Below, piece by piece: positions 7,956-16,322 of a stretch of DNA of 64,000 nucleotides. The stretch is from Bacillota bacterium. GTDB taxonomy: Bacteria; Bacillota; Clostridia; Acetivibrionales; DSM-1351. Position numbers and translations under genes: made by a program. Numbering within the stretch: position 1 is the stretch's first letter; each line of letters opens with the position of its first letter. The stretch covers positions 1 to 64,000 of the forward strand of contig JAEYWA010000018.1 in assembly GCA_023431385.1 (NCBI GenBank), in the 5' to 3' direction. The notes under the pieces are model-generated. The model saw only the letters and a list, made by a program, of their open reading frames with translations. It was not told where the DNA came from and searched no databases.

Positions 7956-8132
7956 ATGAAAATTGTAAATAAACTAATAAATGTTACAGTTAATAATTTG
8001 TTTGAAACATTTATTGTAATAGGTACTATATTTTTATTTATAGGTATGCTGATGATATATAAACCAATGGCATTTGTTTTAATAGGTCTAATATCTATGT
8101 TATTGGCAGTGTTAATCTATAAAAATCAGTAG
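7956..8132 (+). CDS. Small two-helix membrane protein (58 aa)
   Basis: ATG 7956, with GTGGTG six bases before it, encodes 58 residues starting MKIVNKLINVTVNNLFETF. Two hydrophobic helices (about 18-34 and 38-54) are joined by a short KP turn, a holin-like hairpin. It fills the gap between terL and portal with no spare sequence: the portal ribosome site AGGAGG overlaps its stop codon. Function unknown; the real holin candidate is at 22822. Confidence 0.65.
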   Translation: MKIVNKLINVTVNNLFETFIVIGTIFLFIGMLMIYKPMAFVLIGLISMLLAVLIYKNQ

Positions 8133-8142
8133 GAGGTAGCCG

Positions 8143-9339
8143 ATGGGAATATTAAATAAAAACATACAAAAAACAAGGGCTGACCCAGTAACACTGTGGT
8201 TAAACGGTACAGATGCAAGAGATATACTTTGTCCGGTAGGATACATCACATTATCCCAAAACGAAGAAATCCGCAGATGTGTATATAAGATAGCAGACCT
8301 TGTTTCGAATATGACTATAATGCTCATGCAAAATGGTGAGAATGGCGATGCTAGGTTAAAAAATGAATTATCTAAAAAGATTGATATATACCCTAACAAA
8401 AATATGAACAGAAAACAGTTTATACATAAGATTGTGACGGATATGTTGGTAACAGGTAATTCGGTTGTCTTGCCTAGAACAAGAGATACTTTAATTGATG
8501 ATTTACAGATATTAAAGAGCAGCCATTTACATTTTGATGAAGTAGGAGATAGTTATCAAGTAAGGTATCAAGGAAAAAATTATGCTTCAGATGAAGTGCT
8601 ACATTTTGCGCTGAATCCTGATGATAATTATCCTTTTCGGGGTCAGGGATATACACAGCTAATATCTCAGACTGTACAAAATTTATTACAGGCAAATGCT
8701 ACGAAGACGGGATTCCTAAGAAGCAAATGGAAACCGTCTTTAATTATATCTATTAATTCGGATGCAGAGGAATTACAAGACCCTGACAAGCGAAATAAGA
8801 TTCTTGGAAGTTACACTAAAACTACTGAGATAGGTGAGCCTTGGTTAATTCCTGCTGGTGAAATTGACGTAAAGACAGTTCAACCTTTAACACTTAATGA
8901 CCTTGCTATACAGGATAGTATAACTTTGGATATTAAGACCATAGCAAGATGCTTTGGTATACCACCGTTTATGGTTGGTGTGGGCGATTTTAATAAAGAT
9001 GAATACAACAACTTTATTTCAACAACCATAATGTCTATTGCAATAATAATTCAACAAGAGTTATCAAATAAACTTCTATTTTCTCCCAATATGTATTTTA
9101 AATTTAATCATAAATCATTGATGCAATATGACCTTGGCGAGAAAGTTACATTTGTCAAGGAACTTGTTGGCGGTGGTATGCTCAATCGAAATGAAGGAAG
9201 AGCGGAGTTTGATTACTCTCCTGTTGATGTTGATGGAATGAACGATTATACGGTGTTGGAGAATTATTTACAGGTAGCAGATTTAAGTAAGCAAAAAAAG
9301 TTAGTGCAGGACGGAGGTGATGGCACCAGTGAAAACTAG
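8143..9339 (+). CDS. Portal protein (HK97 family)
   Basis: A 398-residue portal of the HK97/Phage_portal family. Seen: the N-terminal region LSQNEEIRRCVYKIADLVS, the wing segment NMNRKQFIHKIVTDMLVTGNS around residues 86-106, GLPPF-type motif CFGIPPFMVGVGD near 276-288, and the closing FDYSPVDVDGMNDYTVLENY. Twelve copies form the DNA entry ring at one vertex. ATG 8143 has AGGAGG at ideal distance. Its end overlaps the protease gene. Confidence 0.92.
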   Translation: MGILNKNIQKTRADPVTLWLNGTDARDILCPVGYITLSQNEEIRRCVYKIADLVSNMTIMLMQNGENGDARLKNELSKKIDIYPNKNMNRKQFIHKIVTDMLVTGNSVVLPRTRDTLIDDLQILKSSHLHFDEVGDSYQVRYQGKNYASDEVLHFALNPDDNYPFRGQGYTQLISQTVQNLLQANATKTGFLRSKWKPSLIISINSDAEELQDPDKRNKILGSYTKTTEIGEPWLIPAGEIDVKTVQPLTLNDLAIQDSITLDIKTIARCFGIPPFMVGVGDFNKDEYNNFISTTIMSIAIIIQQELSNKLLFSPNMYFKFNHKSLMQYDLGEKVTFVKELVGGGMLNRNEGRAEFDYSPVDVDGMNDYTVLENYLQVADLSKQKKLVQDGGDGTSEN

Positions 9340-9901
9340 ACATTCGTATTTTGCCAGTAAGCTCACAACAAGAGCTGAGGGCGAAAGTGATAGGTATATT
9401 GAAGGTTATTTTGCAGTTTTCGAACAGGAAACTCAACTATGGGAGGGCTGTTTTGAAAAGATTGCAAGAGGTGCATTTGACAATTCAATACAAAATAATG
9501 ATATCCGCTGTTTGTTTAATCACGACAGCGGATTTGTTTTAGGTAGGATAGCAAGCAAAACACTTGAATTAAAAGCTGATGATTACGGTTTGTGGGGAAG
9601 GGTTAAGTTGAATCCGAATGACCGTCAGGCTATGGATGTTTATGCAAGAGTTGAGCGTGGAGATATATCCGGCTGCTCTTTTGGATTTGACCCAATAAGA
9701 GAACACTATGAGGATAAAAGCAATGGAACACTTTGGACTGTAGATGAAGCAGACACAGCGGAGGTTAGTATTTGTACATTTCCTGCATACCCACAGACGG
9801 AGATACAGGCAAGACAAAAGGACATGCAATTATCCCAAACAAGACAATTAGAACATAAAAAAATTGAGTTAAGAAAGAGACTGGAGGGCATTAAATGCTA
9901 A
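9320..9901 (+). CDS. Prohead serine protease (HK97 family, S78)
   Basis: A 193-residue prohead protease. RYIEGYFAVFEQETQL and GAFDNSIQNNDIRCLFNHD carry the catalytic histidine (H68 from ATG 9320), and GDISGCSFGF carries the catalytic serine (S120). It would mature the capsid by removing the N-terminal part of the major capsid protein. It overlaps the portal gene by 20 bases and the capsid gene by 7, so the three are translationally coupled. The start is ambiguous: ATG 9320 sits very close to GGAGG, and GTG 9329 has better spacing. Confidence 0.92.
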   Translation: MAPVKTRHSYFASKLTTRAEGESDRYIEGYFAVFEQETQLWEGCFEKIARGAFDNSIQNNDIRCLFNHDSGFVLGRIASKTLELKADDYGLWGRVKLNPNDRQAMDVYARVERGDISGCSFGFDPIREHYEDKSNGTLWTVDEADTAEVSICTFPAYPQTEIQARQKDMQLSQTRQLEHKKIELRKRLEGIKC

Positions 9902-11169
9902 AGCAATTAAAATTACAAACAGAGTTAAAGCAGAGAAATCTGGAATTAACAGAATATCAAACTCTAAAGGCTGATTTTGAAAAGAGACAGGCTGGCCTTG
10001 CTATAGCGATAAATGAAGCTGTCGGCGAAGAGGATATTAATCTGGTAAATGAACAGGTTGAAGCTTTGGAAAAAGAAGTAGATGAAGCTGGTGTTGATGA
10101 AAAGATTAGCACAGTTCAGGCAGAGATTGAAAGAATCAATAATGAGTTAAACGATATTGAAGAGCGTTCAACAAATATGAACAAAACACAATCTACTAAT
10201 AAAAGAGAAGAAAGAGGTATGAGTATGAATAGATTTCAGGTAAGAGAATTATTGAAAACAGGTGAATATTACGAAAGAGCAGAAGTTAAGGAATTTTATG
10301 AAAAGTTTAAAAACCTAAGAGCTGTGAGTGGTGAAGGGTTAATAATTCCAGAAGTAGTTATTAACAGAATTATGGATATAATGGGTGACTTTACAACCTT
10401 ATATCCGTTGGTTGAAAAGATAAGAGTAACAGGTACAACCAGAATATTAATTGATACTGATACAACAGCAGCTACTTGGATTGAACAAAAAGGTACATTA
10501 CCAACAGGCGATGTTGGAACTATTACAGACATTAGCTTTGATGGTTACAAGATTGGTAAAGTTACATTTGTTGACAATGCAATGCTTCAGGATAGCATAA
10601 TCAATCTTGACGATTATGTTACAAAGAAAATTGCTCGTGCAATTGCAAAGGGACTTGACCTTGCAATATTAAAGGGTACAGGTTCAGCAAATAAGCAGCC
10701 TGACGGAATTATCCCACAGTTAGCAGAAGACCATAAGGTAACTGTAACTGACCCTACTGGGTATGTTGACATAGTTAAGCCAATTGCATTAATTGATTCA
10801 GGCGATGACAGCATAGGAGAAATTGTTGCGGTTATGAAAAGAAGTACATATTACAACAGACTTCTTGGATATAGCATACAGCCTACGGCTACAGGTGAAG
10901 TTGTTGCTAAACTTCCGAACCTCAAGAATCCTGACTTGCTGGGATTAAGAGTTGTATTTAATAGCAACATGTCTGAAGATGAGGTACTTTACGGTGAATT
11001 TGACAAGTACACACTTGTTGAAAGGGAGAATATCGTAATTGATAAGTCGGAGCATGTAAAATTTGCTGAAGACCAAATGGCGTTTAGAGGTAAGGGTAGA
11101 TTTGACGGAAAGCCTACAAGACCAAATGCTTTCGTACTTATTACTCTTGCTTACACACCAGCAGGTTAA
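9895..11169 (+). CDS. Major capsid protein (HK97 fold)
   Basis: A 424-residue HK97-type capsid protein. Residues 1 to about 110 are charged and strongly coiled-coil (QTELKQRNLELTEYQ), the delta/scaffolding domain normally removed by the protease encoded just before. The mature part follows from around residue 110 (MNRFQVRELLKTGEYYERAE), with GLIIPEVVINRIM, TGTTRILIDTDTTAATW and GTGSANKQPDGI as in other HK97-fold capsids. An internal ATGAGTATG preceded by AGAGG near 10,210 could allow an internal start close to the mature N-terminus; this is untested. Confidence 0.95.
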   Translation: MLKQLKLQTELKQRNLELTEYQTLKADFEKRQAGLAIAINEAVGEEDINLVNEQVEALEKEVDEAGVDEKISTVQAEIERINNELNDIEERSTNMNKTQSTNKREERGMSMNRFQVRELLKTGEYYERAEVKEFYEKFKNLRAVSGEGLIIPEVVINRIMDIMGDFTTLYPLVEKIRVTGTTRILIDTDTTAATWIEQKGTLPTGDVGTITDISFDGYKIGKVTFVDNAMLQDSIINLDDYVTKKIARAIAKGLDLAILKGTGSANKQPDGIIPQLAEDHKVTVTDPTGYVDIVKPIALIDSGDDSIGEIVAVMKRSTYYNRLLGYSIQPTATGEVVAKLPNLKNPDLLGLRVVFNSNMSEDEVLYGEFDKYTLVERENIVIDKSEHVKFAEDQMAFRGKGRFDGKPTRPNAFVLITLAYTPAG

Positions 11170-11188
11170 TAATAGATAGGTGACAAAT

Positions 11189-11377
11189 ATGTATAGAGTT
11201 GTTACCAAATTCTTAGATAAATATAATCCCCATCGTTATTATAATGTTGGGGATGAATTTATTTCTGATGATAAATTAAGAATTGAGGATTTATTATCAC
11301 GAGGTTTAATTAGTTTGGAAGAGAAAAAAGTAAAACCAGTCAAACAAGGAAGTCGGAAGAAAAAGGCAGATGAATAA
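11189..11377 (+). CDS. Small head-region protein (62 aa)
   Basis: ATG 11189 has AGGTG six bases upstream. The product, MYRVVTKFLDKYNPHRYYNVGDEF, is a short beta-rich unit with a lysine-rich tail (KQGSRKKKADE). Small proteins of this type often sit between capsid and connector genes in clostridial and bacillar phages; the conserved Y-x-V-G-D pattern is common in them. The exact role is unknown. Confidence 0.6.
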   Translation: MYRVVTKFLDKYNPHRYYNVGDEFISDDKLRIEDLLSRGLISLEEKKVKPVKQGSRKKKADE

Positions 11378-11379
11378 TT

Positions 11380-11655
11380 ATGGATATAATTTTACAGTTG
11401 TTAAAAATTGATTTAGGTATTACACATACACTAAGAGACAACTATTTTACTTCACTTATTAATACATGTAATGCTGAACTTGCAAGGAAAGGTATTAACT
11501 TAGATTTAACAGTTGCAGAAGACCAAATGCTTTTATCTGATTATATTACATGGCGGTATAGAAAAAGACAAGAGGATACTGGACTTCCTCAAAACATTAC
11601 TTTTCGGATTCGAAATAGAATAGTCAAAGCGAGGTCTAAATATGTTGAAACTTAA
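11380..11655 (+). CDS. Head-tail connector protein (gp6-like)
   Basis: A 91-residue helical protein (MDIILQLLKIDLGITHTLRD ... DYITWRYRKRQEDTGLPQNI) fitting the gp6-like DNA-packaging/connector family that forms the ring beneath the portal. It follows the capsid unit and overlaps the next gene by 14 bases. The call comes from size, helix pattern (N-terminal LL-I...D, later YI-WRYR) and position. Confidence 0.75.
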   Translation: MDIILQLLKIDLGITHTLRDNYFTSLINTCNAELARKGINLDLTVAEDQMLLSDYITWRYRKRQEDTGLPQNITFRIRNRIVKARSKYVET

Positions 11656-11980
11656 AAATATATCAGACAAGAATAACATTTCTCTTGACCTCATATGTTA
11701 TTTGTCATCAACACAAATTATCAAAGATGATATTGGAAATCAAATAAAGAAGCCTATTGGTAGATTAGTCTACTGCTCGGAAATTTCAATATATTCATCT
11801 GAATTTTTCAATGCTGGTCAGAATGGGATAAAACCAGAACATTTGTTAATTATTGATTTTGAGGAATATGACGGGGAAACAGGTTTACTATATGAAGATG
11901 TTAGATATAACATATACAGGACATTTCCAAGAAATGATGGACTAATTGAATTGTACTGTAATAAGAAGGCAGGTGTATGA
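11642..11980 (+). CDS. Head closure / head-tail adaptor protein
   Basis: A 112-residue protein with the size and position of the stopper (SPP1 gp16, HK97 gp7-like). The beta-rich sequence includes CYLSSTQIIKDDIGNQIKKP, SEFFNAGQNGIKPEHLLIID and YNIYRTFPRNDGLIELYC, a pattern shared by head-tail adaptor proteins of Firmicute siphophages. It overlaps the connector gene upstream by 14 bases and is followed directly by the HK97 gp10-like gene. Assignment rests on synteny plus these motifs. Confidence 0.72.
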   Translation: MLKLKNISDKNNISLDLICYLSSTQIIKDDIGNQIKKPIGRLVYCSEISIYSSEFFNAGQNGIKPEHLLIIDFEEYDGETGLLYEDVRYNIYRTFPRNDGLIELYCNKKAGV

Positions 11981-11981
11981 C

Positions 11982-12362
11982 GTGTCAGAGATTGATAATT
12001 TAGCTGAGCTAATCTCAGCCGAACTTGAAAATTACTCTGAAGAAGTAACAGAAAAAGTAAAGAAGGCTGTTGATACGGTTGCCGAAGAGATAAATGAAGA
12101 AATAAAAAGTAAGATACCTTTTAATGAGCCTACAGGTGATTATGTTAAGGCTTTTAGAATAAAAAAATCATATGAGGATAAATTTAACAAGCGCAATACT
12201 TGGTATGTAGCAAATGGTCAGCATAGACTAACACATTTATTGGAGCATGGTCATGCAAAAAAAAATGGTGGTAGAGTCAAAGCCTATCCACATATTAAAT
12301 TTGGTCAGGAACTTGCTGTAAGAAGGATACAGGAGTTAGTGGAGGAGGCGGTTCAAAAATGA
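11982..12362 (+). CDS. HK97 gp10-like tail-joining protein
   Basis: Start chosen at GTG 11982, with AGGCAGG eight bases before it; the frame is open to 11946 but would overlap the previous gene. The 126-residue product has an amphipathic helix (DNLAELISAELENYSEEVTE) and the conserved HLLEHGHAKKNGGRVKAYPH block near residues 86-105, which is diagnostic for the HK97 gp10/Minor tail family (LEFGH..R.GG.V..RPH). It connects head completion to tail assembly. It overlaps the next gene by four bases. Confidence 0.85.
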   Translation: MSEIDNLAELISAELENYSEEVTEKVKKAVDTVAEEINEEIKSKIPFNEPTGDYVKAFRIKKSYEDKFNKRNTWYVANGQHRLTHLLEHGHAKKNGGRVKAYPHIKFGQELAVRRIQELVEEAVQK

Positions 12363-12697
12363 CACAGGTTGAATTGTATTCAAGGCTAGAGTCAATAGGT
12401 TATCCTTTGTCATATAACCATTTTGCTGGTGACGAAAATAATGAATTACCAGAACCGCCATATATTATCTATCTTAGGATATCTGATAATAATATCTCAT
12501 CAGATTTTATAGTTCATGGAAAAATTAAAAACTATCAAGTGGAACTTTACACAGATAAAAAGGATTTGGAAGCAGAACAAAGAGTAGAACAAGTATTAAA
12601 CGAAATAGACCCTAATTATGAAACTTCTGAAACTTATATTGAATCAGAGGCATTATATCAGGTTGTCTATCAGATTAAATTGATTGAAAAAATATAA
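12359..12697 (+). CDS. Tail terminator/completion protein
   Basis: A 112-residue protein at the tail-terminator position, between gp10-like and major tail genes. The block PEPPYIIYLRISDNNISSDF (about 37-56) followed by YQVELYTDKKDLEAEQRVEQ matches the tail terminator pattern (P-P-Y-x-V-Y ... V-x-LYT-x-x-KD). It would cap the tail tube and set the surface that docks to the head. Overlap with the previous gene (ATGA-type) suggests coupled translation. Confidence 0.78.
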   Translation: MTQVELYSRLESIGYPLSYNHFAGDENNELPEPPYIIYLRISDNNISSDFIVHGKIKNYQVELYTDKKDLEAEQRVEQVLNEIDPNYETSETYIESEALYQVVYQIKLIEKI

Positions 12698-12714
12698 GAA
12701 AGAAGGTATACATA

Positions 12715-13260
12715 ATGGCAACAGATGGAGAAAAAATTGTTTTAGGAAGTGGAAAGCTTTATTGCATGGAGTTTACAGGTACTATACCTGCTAATAATGT
12801 AATAGAGGTGGAAGATAATAGATTAGGTTATATTCAGTCGGGATGCAGCCTCGAATATAAACCAAAATTTTATCAGGCAAAGGATGATTTAGGCTATGTA
12901 AGCAAGACTGTTTTAACCGAGGAAGAAGTTAAATTAAAATCAGGCGTAATGACTTGGAACGGTAGCACACTAAAAAAGCTATGCAGTACAGCAAGGGTGA
13001 ACGAAGCTAATGGAATAAGAACAGTCAAAATTGGTGGTGTTGGAAATGATAACGGCAAGAAGTATCTTATTCATTTTGTCCATGAAGACGCTATAGACGG
13101 TGATATAAGAGTATCAATAGTGGGTAATAACCAAAGCGGATTTACTTTATCATTCAAGAAGGACAAGGAAACTGTTGTTGATGCGGAGTTTTTGGCTCTT
13201 CCAATTGATAACGAGGGGACTTTAGTCATTTATCAAGAGGAGATACCCGTAGTAGGCTAA
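12715..13260 (+). CDS. Major tail tube protein
   Basis: A 181-residue protein with AGAAAGAAGG upstream of ATG 12715. The sequence MATDGEKIVLGSGKLYCMEF...IEVEDNRLGYIQSGCSLEYK followed by GNNQSGFTLSFKKDKETVVD fits the lambda-like/TP901-type tail tube fold used by many clostridial prophages. It polymerises into the tail tube. A strong hairpin lies between it and the chaperone genes, as expected where a highly expressed structural gene precedes low-level ones. Confidence 0.88.
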   Translation: MATDGEKIVLGSGKLYCMEFTGTIPANNVIEVEDNRLGYIQSGCSLEYKPKFYQAKDDLGYVSKTVLTEEEVKLKSGVMTWNGSTLKKLCSTARVNEANGIRTVKIGGVGNDNGKKYLIHFVHEDAIDGDIRVSIVGNNQSGFTLSFKKDKETVVDAEFLALPIDNEGTLVIYQEEIPVVG

Positions 13261-13291
13261 AATAAAGTATAAATTTTTTATGTAATATTTC

Positions 13292-13320
13292 AAAGGGGGC
13301 AGAAATGCCCCTTTAATATT
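13292..13320 (+). terminator. Partial terminator (attenuator) after the tail tube gene
   Basis: AAAGGGGGCA pairs with TGCCCCTTT around a GAAA-type loop, followed only by AATATTT. It is probably a leaky terminator that lowers expression of the chaperone genes relative to tail tube protein. Confidence 0.65.
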
Positions 13321-13339
13321 TATGAGGAGAGAAAATAAT

Positions 13340-13636
13340 ATGTTTGATATAAATACTATAAGCAAGAGATATTTCAACATTAAGCTAGATGGCTTAGTAC
13401 TTGACGTTGAACCACCGAAAATTAAAGTTTTGAGAAAAATAGTATCTTTAACAAAAGATAAGAGTGAAGAAACTATGGATAATTTGACTGAAGCTGTAAG
13501 AATGATTTTAAACAAAAACAAATCAGGATATCATGTTCCAGACGAAGTGGTTGACGAACTTGACTTTGACCAACTGATGGAAATACTCACTGCCTATTTT
13601 ACGTGGATGAATGGAGTTAAAAATAGCCCAAACTGA
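13340..13636 (+). CDS. Tail assembly chaperone, short form (gpG-like)
   Basis: ATG 13340 has GAGGAG nine bases upstream (the ATG at 13322 lies before that site). The 98-residue protein (MFDINTISKRYFNIKLDGLV) resembles the gpG-type chaperones that coat the tape measure before tube assembly. The gene ends in a slippery heptamer, CCCAAAC, immediately before its TGA, so a fraction of ribosomes should shift back one base and read on into the gpT-like frame to make a 190-residue fusion. Confidence 0.85.
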   Translation: MFDINTISKRYFNIKLDGLVLDVEPPKIKVLRKIVSLTKDKSEETMDNLTEAVRMILNKNKSGYHVPDEVVDELDFDQLMEILTAYFTWMNGVKNSPN

Positions 13637-13673
13637 GAATCCCTCGCTGTCCGGATGATGAAATAAGCGAGGG
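13627..13673 (+). promoter_or_regulatory. Programmed -1 ribosomal frameshift signal
   Basis: The 0 frame reads AGC CCA AAC TGA, so the heptamer C-CCA-AAC (13627-13633) is a canonical X-XXY-YYZ site directly before the stop. Seven bases later an 8-bp perfect stem, CCCTCGCT 13641-13648 with AGCGAGGG 13666-13673, supplies the stimulatory structure. The -1 frame is open from here without any stop to 13911. Lambda gpG/gpGT and many long-tailed phages use the same device. Confidence 0.92.
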
Positions 13674-13911
13674 GCATTATAAAATGAATTATCTTGAAGA
13701 GAAGCTGGTATCCGAATATACCGGCTTTGATTTTGCTCAAATTCTTGAATTTGATGTTTTTGAATATCAGGCAATACTCAGAGATGCAGTTATTTATAAA
13801 TACATGAAAACCGAAGAAGGACAAAAATATCTTGAAAGATGTTGGATTTATGAACAGACTAAACCTGAAAGGGCAAAACTCAGAGAAAAACATGGAAGGG
13901 AGGTTGATTAA
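13633..13911 (+). CDS. Tail assembly chaperone extension (gpT-like part of a gpGT fusion)
   Basis: Reached by the -1 shift; C13633 is read twice, giving CTG AGA ATC CCT CGC. The 92-residue extension (PRCPDDEISEGHYKMNYLEEKL...FDFAQILEFDVFEYQAILRDAV) has no ribosome site at its internal ATG 13684, and its coding character begins well upstream of that ATG, which supports fusion rather than separate translation. gpT domains bind the tail tube protein; the fused form bridges tube subunits and tape measure. Confidence 0.85.
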   Translation: MRIPRCPDDEISEGHYKMNYLEEKLVSEYTGFDFAQILEFDVFEYQAILRDAVIYKYMKTEEGQKYLERCWIYEQTKPERAKLREKHGREVD

Positions 13912-13913
13912 TA

Positions 13914-16322
13914 GTGGCTGGAACAATAAAGGGTATTACAGTAGAAATTGGTGGAAATACTGCTCCACTAAATAAAGCACTTGAAGGTGTAAATAAAACC
14001 TCAAGAGACTTACAGAGCGAATTGAAGCAGGTTGAAAAGCTATTAAAACTAGACCCTACCAATACAGAACTACTCGCTCAAAAACAGAAATTGCTTGCTG
14101 AATCAGTTGCCAATACAAAGAATAAGTTAGAAACTCTTAAAGAAGCTGAAAAACAGGTTCAAAAACAGTTTGAAGAAGGTAAAGTCTCTGAAACACAGTA
14201 TAGGGCATTACAAAGAGAAGTGATTTCAACGGAACAAACTTTGAAAGGCTTGGAATCTCAGTCTGACGATACAGGCGAAAAGCTTGAAGATGTTGGGGGA
14301 AAAGCGAAAAAGAGTGGTGAAGATGCAGAAGCTGGAAGTAGTAAGTGGGAAGGTTTTAAAGATAAATTAGGAAAAGCAGGAAAGGCTATAGGAACAGCTT
14401 TTGCAGCAATAGGAGCAGCAGCAGTAGCAGGTACAGCAGCTATTAGCAAAGCTGTATTAGATATAGCTAATTATGGAGATAACGTATCAGAGACAGCAGA
14501 TAAGCTCGGTGTATCAACAAAGGCGTATCAAGAATGGGATGCTGTATTAAATTTAAATGGTTCTTCCATGGAAAAAATTGCACCTTCGTTTAAAAAGTTA
14601 GCTACAAGTGCAGCAAATGGAGCGAAGGAGTTTAAACAACTAGGTATAGATGTAAAAGACGCAAATGGTAATTTCAAATCCCAAGAAGAATTATTCAATG
14701 AAACAATAACAGCGTTACAAGGTTTAGAAGATAAAACTCAAAGAACAGCATTAGCAACTAAATTATTAGGTAAAGGTGCTCAAGAACTTGGACCGATTTT
14801 AAATGCCAGTGCTGAAGATATAGCTAAAGCTAAAGACGCTGCATATGTAATGACAGAGGAACAAATTGAAGCATCTGGTAAACTTGCTGATAATATTGAA
14901 GTGTTAAAAAATGCAGGACAAGGCTTAAAAGCAAGTATAGTTGCAGATTTGTTACCATCTATGGATACTGTTATAGAAGGTTTTGTTGGAATAGTAAAAG
15001 GTGAAGAAGATGCGACAGATAATATAACTAAAGGTTTAGATAATCTTATATCATCTATAACTGAAAAAATACCTGATTTATTATCTAAACTTTTAGATAT
15101 TGGCAGTAAGCTTATATTATCTTTAGTAAGTGGAATTGCAAAATCTTTACCTGAACTAACAACTCAAATAATGAAGTTAATACCAAATATAATAAATGCG
15201 ATACTCGATATGTTACCTATGTTACTGGATGTTGGGGCAAAAGTAATAGTATCTATAGTTACTGGTATTGCTGATATGCTACCTAAACTTATACCCAAAA
15301 TAGTTGAGGTATTGTTGAATTTAGTACAGATAATTATTGATAATTTACCGTTGTTTTTAGATGCTGGACTGCAATTGGTAATAGGTTTGGTCAAGGGAAT
15401 AATAGATGCTATTCCAGTAATTATTGAAGCTTTACCTTCCTTAATAGATAGCATAATAACATTTATTATTGAAGCCATACCTACACTAATAGAAGCAGCT
15501 ATAGAGTTATTTATGGCTCTTGTTGAAGCTATACCAGTAATAATAAAAGCATTAGAGGAAAATCTGCCTAAGATAATAAACTCAATTGTAAATGGAATAA
15601 TTGAAGGGCTACCTTTATTAATTGATGGTGCTATTAAATTATTTATGGCTCTTATAGAAGCAATTCCTACTATTATAAGCCTACTTATAATAGAGCTACC
15701 TAAGATAATACTAACTATTGTTAAAGCACTTATCGAAGCTGCACCTAAGATATTAGAAGCTGCAAAAGATGCTTTTTGGAAAATCATTGAAGCTATACCG
15801 ACTATAATTACTGGGCTGATAAAAAACCTGCCTGAGATTGGGAAAACTATTATATCTGGTTTGAAGAATGGTTTATCTAACATAAAAGACATTGGTAAAA
15901 ACATAGTACATGGATTATGGGACGGTATTACAGGAGCTGTAGGATGGCTAAAGGATAAAATAACTGGATTTGCCAGTAGTATTGTTGACAATATAAAAGA
16001 AAAGTTAAGTATACATTCACCCTCGAGGGTATTAGCTGATGAAGTCGGCAAATACATGGCTCAGGGTATCGGTGTCGGTTTTGAGGACGAAATGCCAAGC
16101 GTTTCAATGAATATGGCAAAAGCTGTACCAACCAGTAGACAAGATTATATGGAAAGTCCAGAAGTAATAAGTAACAGTAATAACTTAAATAGCAATACAG
16201 CAGAAGCCATTATTACTATACCTGTTAATTTGGATGGAAAGACTATTACAAATGTCGTCAGCAAAGTACAGTATAGCAACGGCAGATTCAGAGCAAGAGG
16301 ATTAGGGGTGATGCCAATATGA
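13914..16322 (+). CDS. Tail tape measure protein
   Basis: An 802-residue protein starting at GTG 13914, with GGAGG about 11 bases before. N-terminus GTIKGITVEIGGNTAPLNKALE is the common tape measure start, followed by coiled coil (about 25-110), an Ala/Gly-rich helix (150-180), then residues about 370-650 built from repeats of a hydrophobic pattern like IPTLIEAAIELFMALVEAIP. It ends with IHSPSRVLADEVGKYMAQGI, the signature of Firmicute tape measures. It sets tail length and probably enters the host membrane during injection. Repeats are rich in I, L, P and E. Confidence 0.95.
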   Translation: MAGTIKGITVEIGGNTAPLNKALEGVNKTSRDLQSELKQVEKLLKLDPTNTELLAQKQKLLAESVANTKNKLETLKEAEKQVQKQFEEGKVSETQYRALQREVISTEQTLKGLESQSDDTGEKLEDVGGKAKKSGEDAEAGSSKWEGFKDKLGKAGKAIGTAFAAIGAAAVAGTAAISKAVLDIANYGDNVSETADKLGVSTKAYQEWDAVLNLNGSSMEKIAPSFKKLATSAANGAKEFKQLGIDVKDANGNFKSQEELFNETITALQGLEDKTQRTALATKLLGKGAQELGPILNASAEDIAKAKDAAYVMTEEQIEASGKLADNIEVLKNAGQGLKASIVADLLPSMDTVIEGFVGIVKGEEDATDNITKGLDNLISSITEKIPDLLSKLLDIGSKLILSLVSGIAKSLPELTTQIMKLIPNIINAILDMLPMLLDVGAKVIVSIVTGIADMLPKLIPKIVEVLLNLVQIIIDNLPLFLDAGLQLVIGLVKGIIDAIPVIIEALPSLIDSIITFIIEAIPTLIEAAIELFMALVEAIPVIIKALEENLPKIINSIVNGIIEGLPLLIDGAIKLFMALIEAIPTIISLLIIELPKIILTIVKALIEAAPKILEAAKDAFWKIIEAIPTIITGLIKNLPEIGKTIISGLKNGLSNIKDIGKNIVHGLWDGITGAVGWLKDKITGFASSIVDNIKEKLSIHSPSRVLADEVGKYMAQGIGVGFEDEMPSVSMNMAKAVPTSRQDYMESPEVISNSNNLNSNTAEAIITIPVNLDGKTITNVVSKVQYSNGRFRARGLGVMPI

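Noticed and set aside
13684..13911. Independent gene starting at the ATG at 13684
   Set aside because: Coding character starts upstream in the same frame and a frameshift signal joins it to the preceding gene; no ribosome site precedes the ATG.
15164..16057. 297-codon minus-strand frame within the tape measure gene
   Set aside because: Mirror of the repeated hydrophobic codons; no ribosome site and repetitive serine/isoleucine content.
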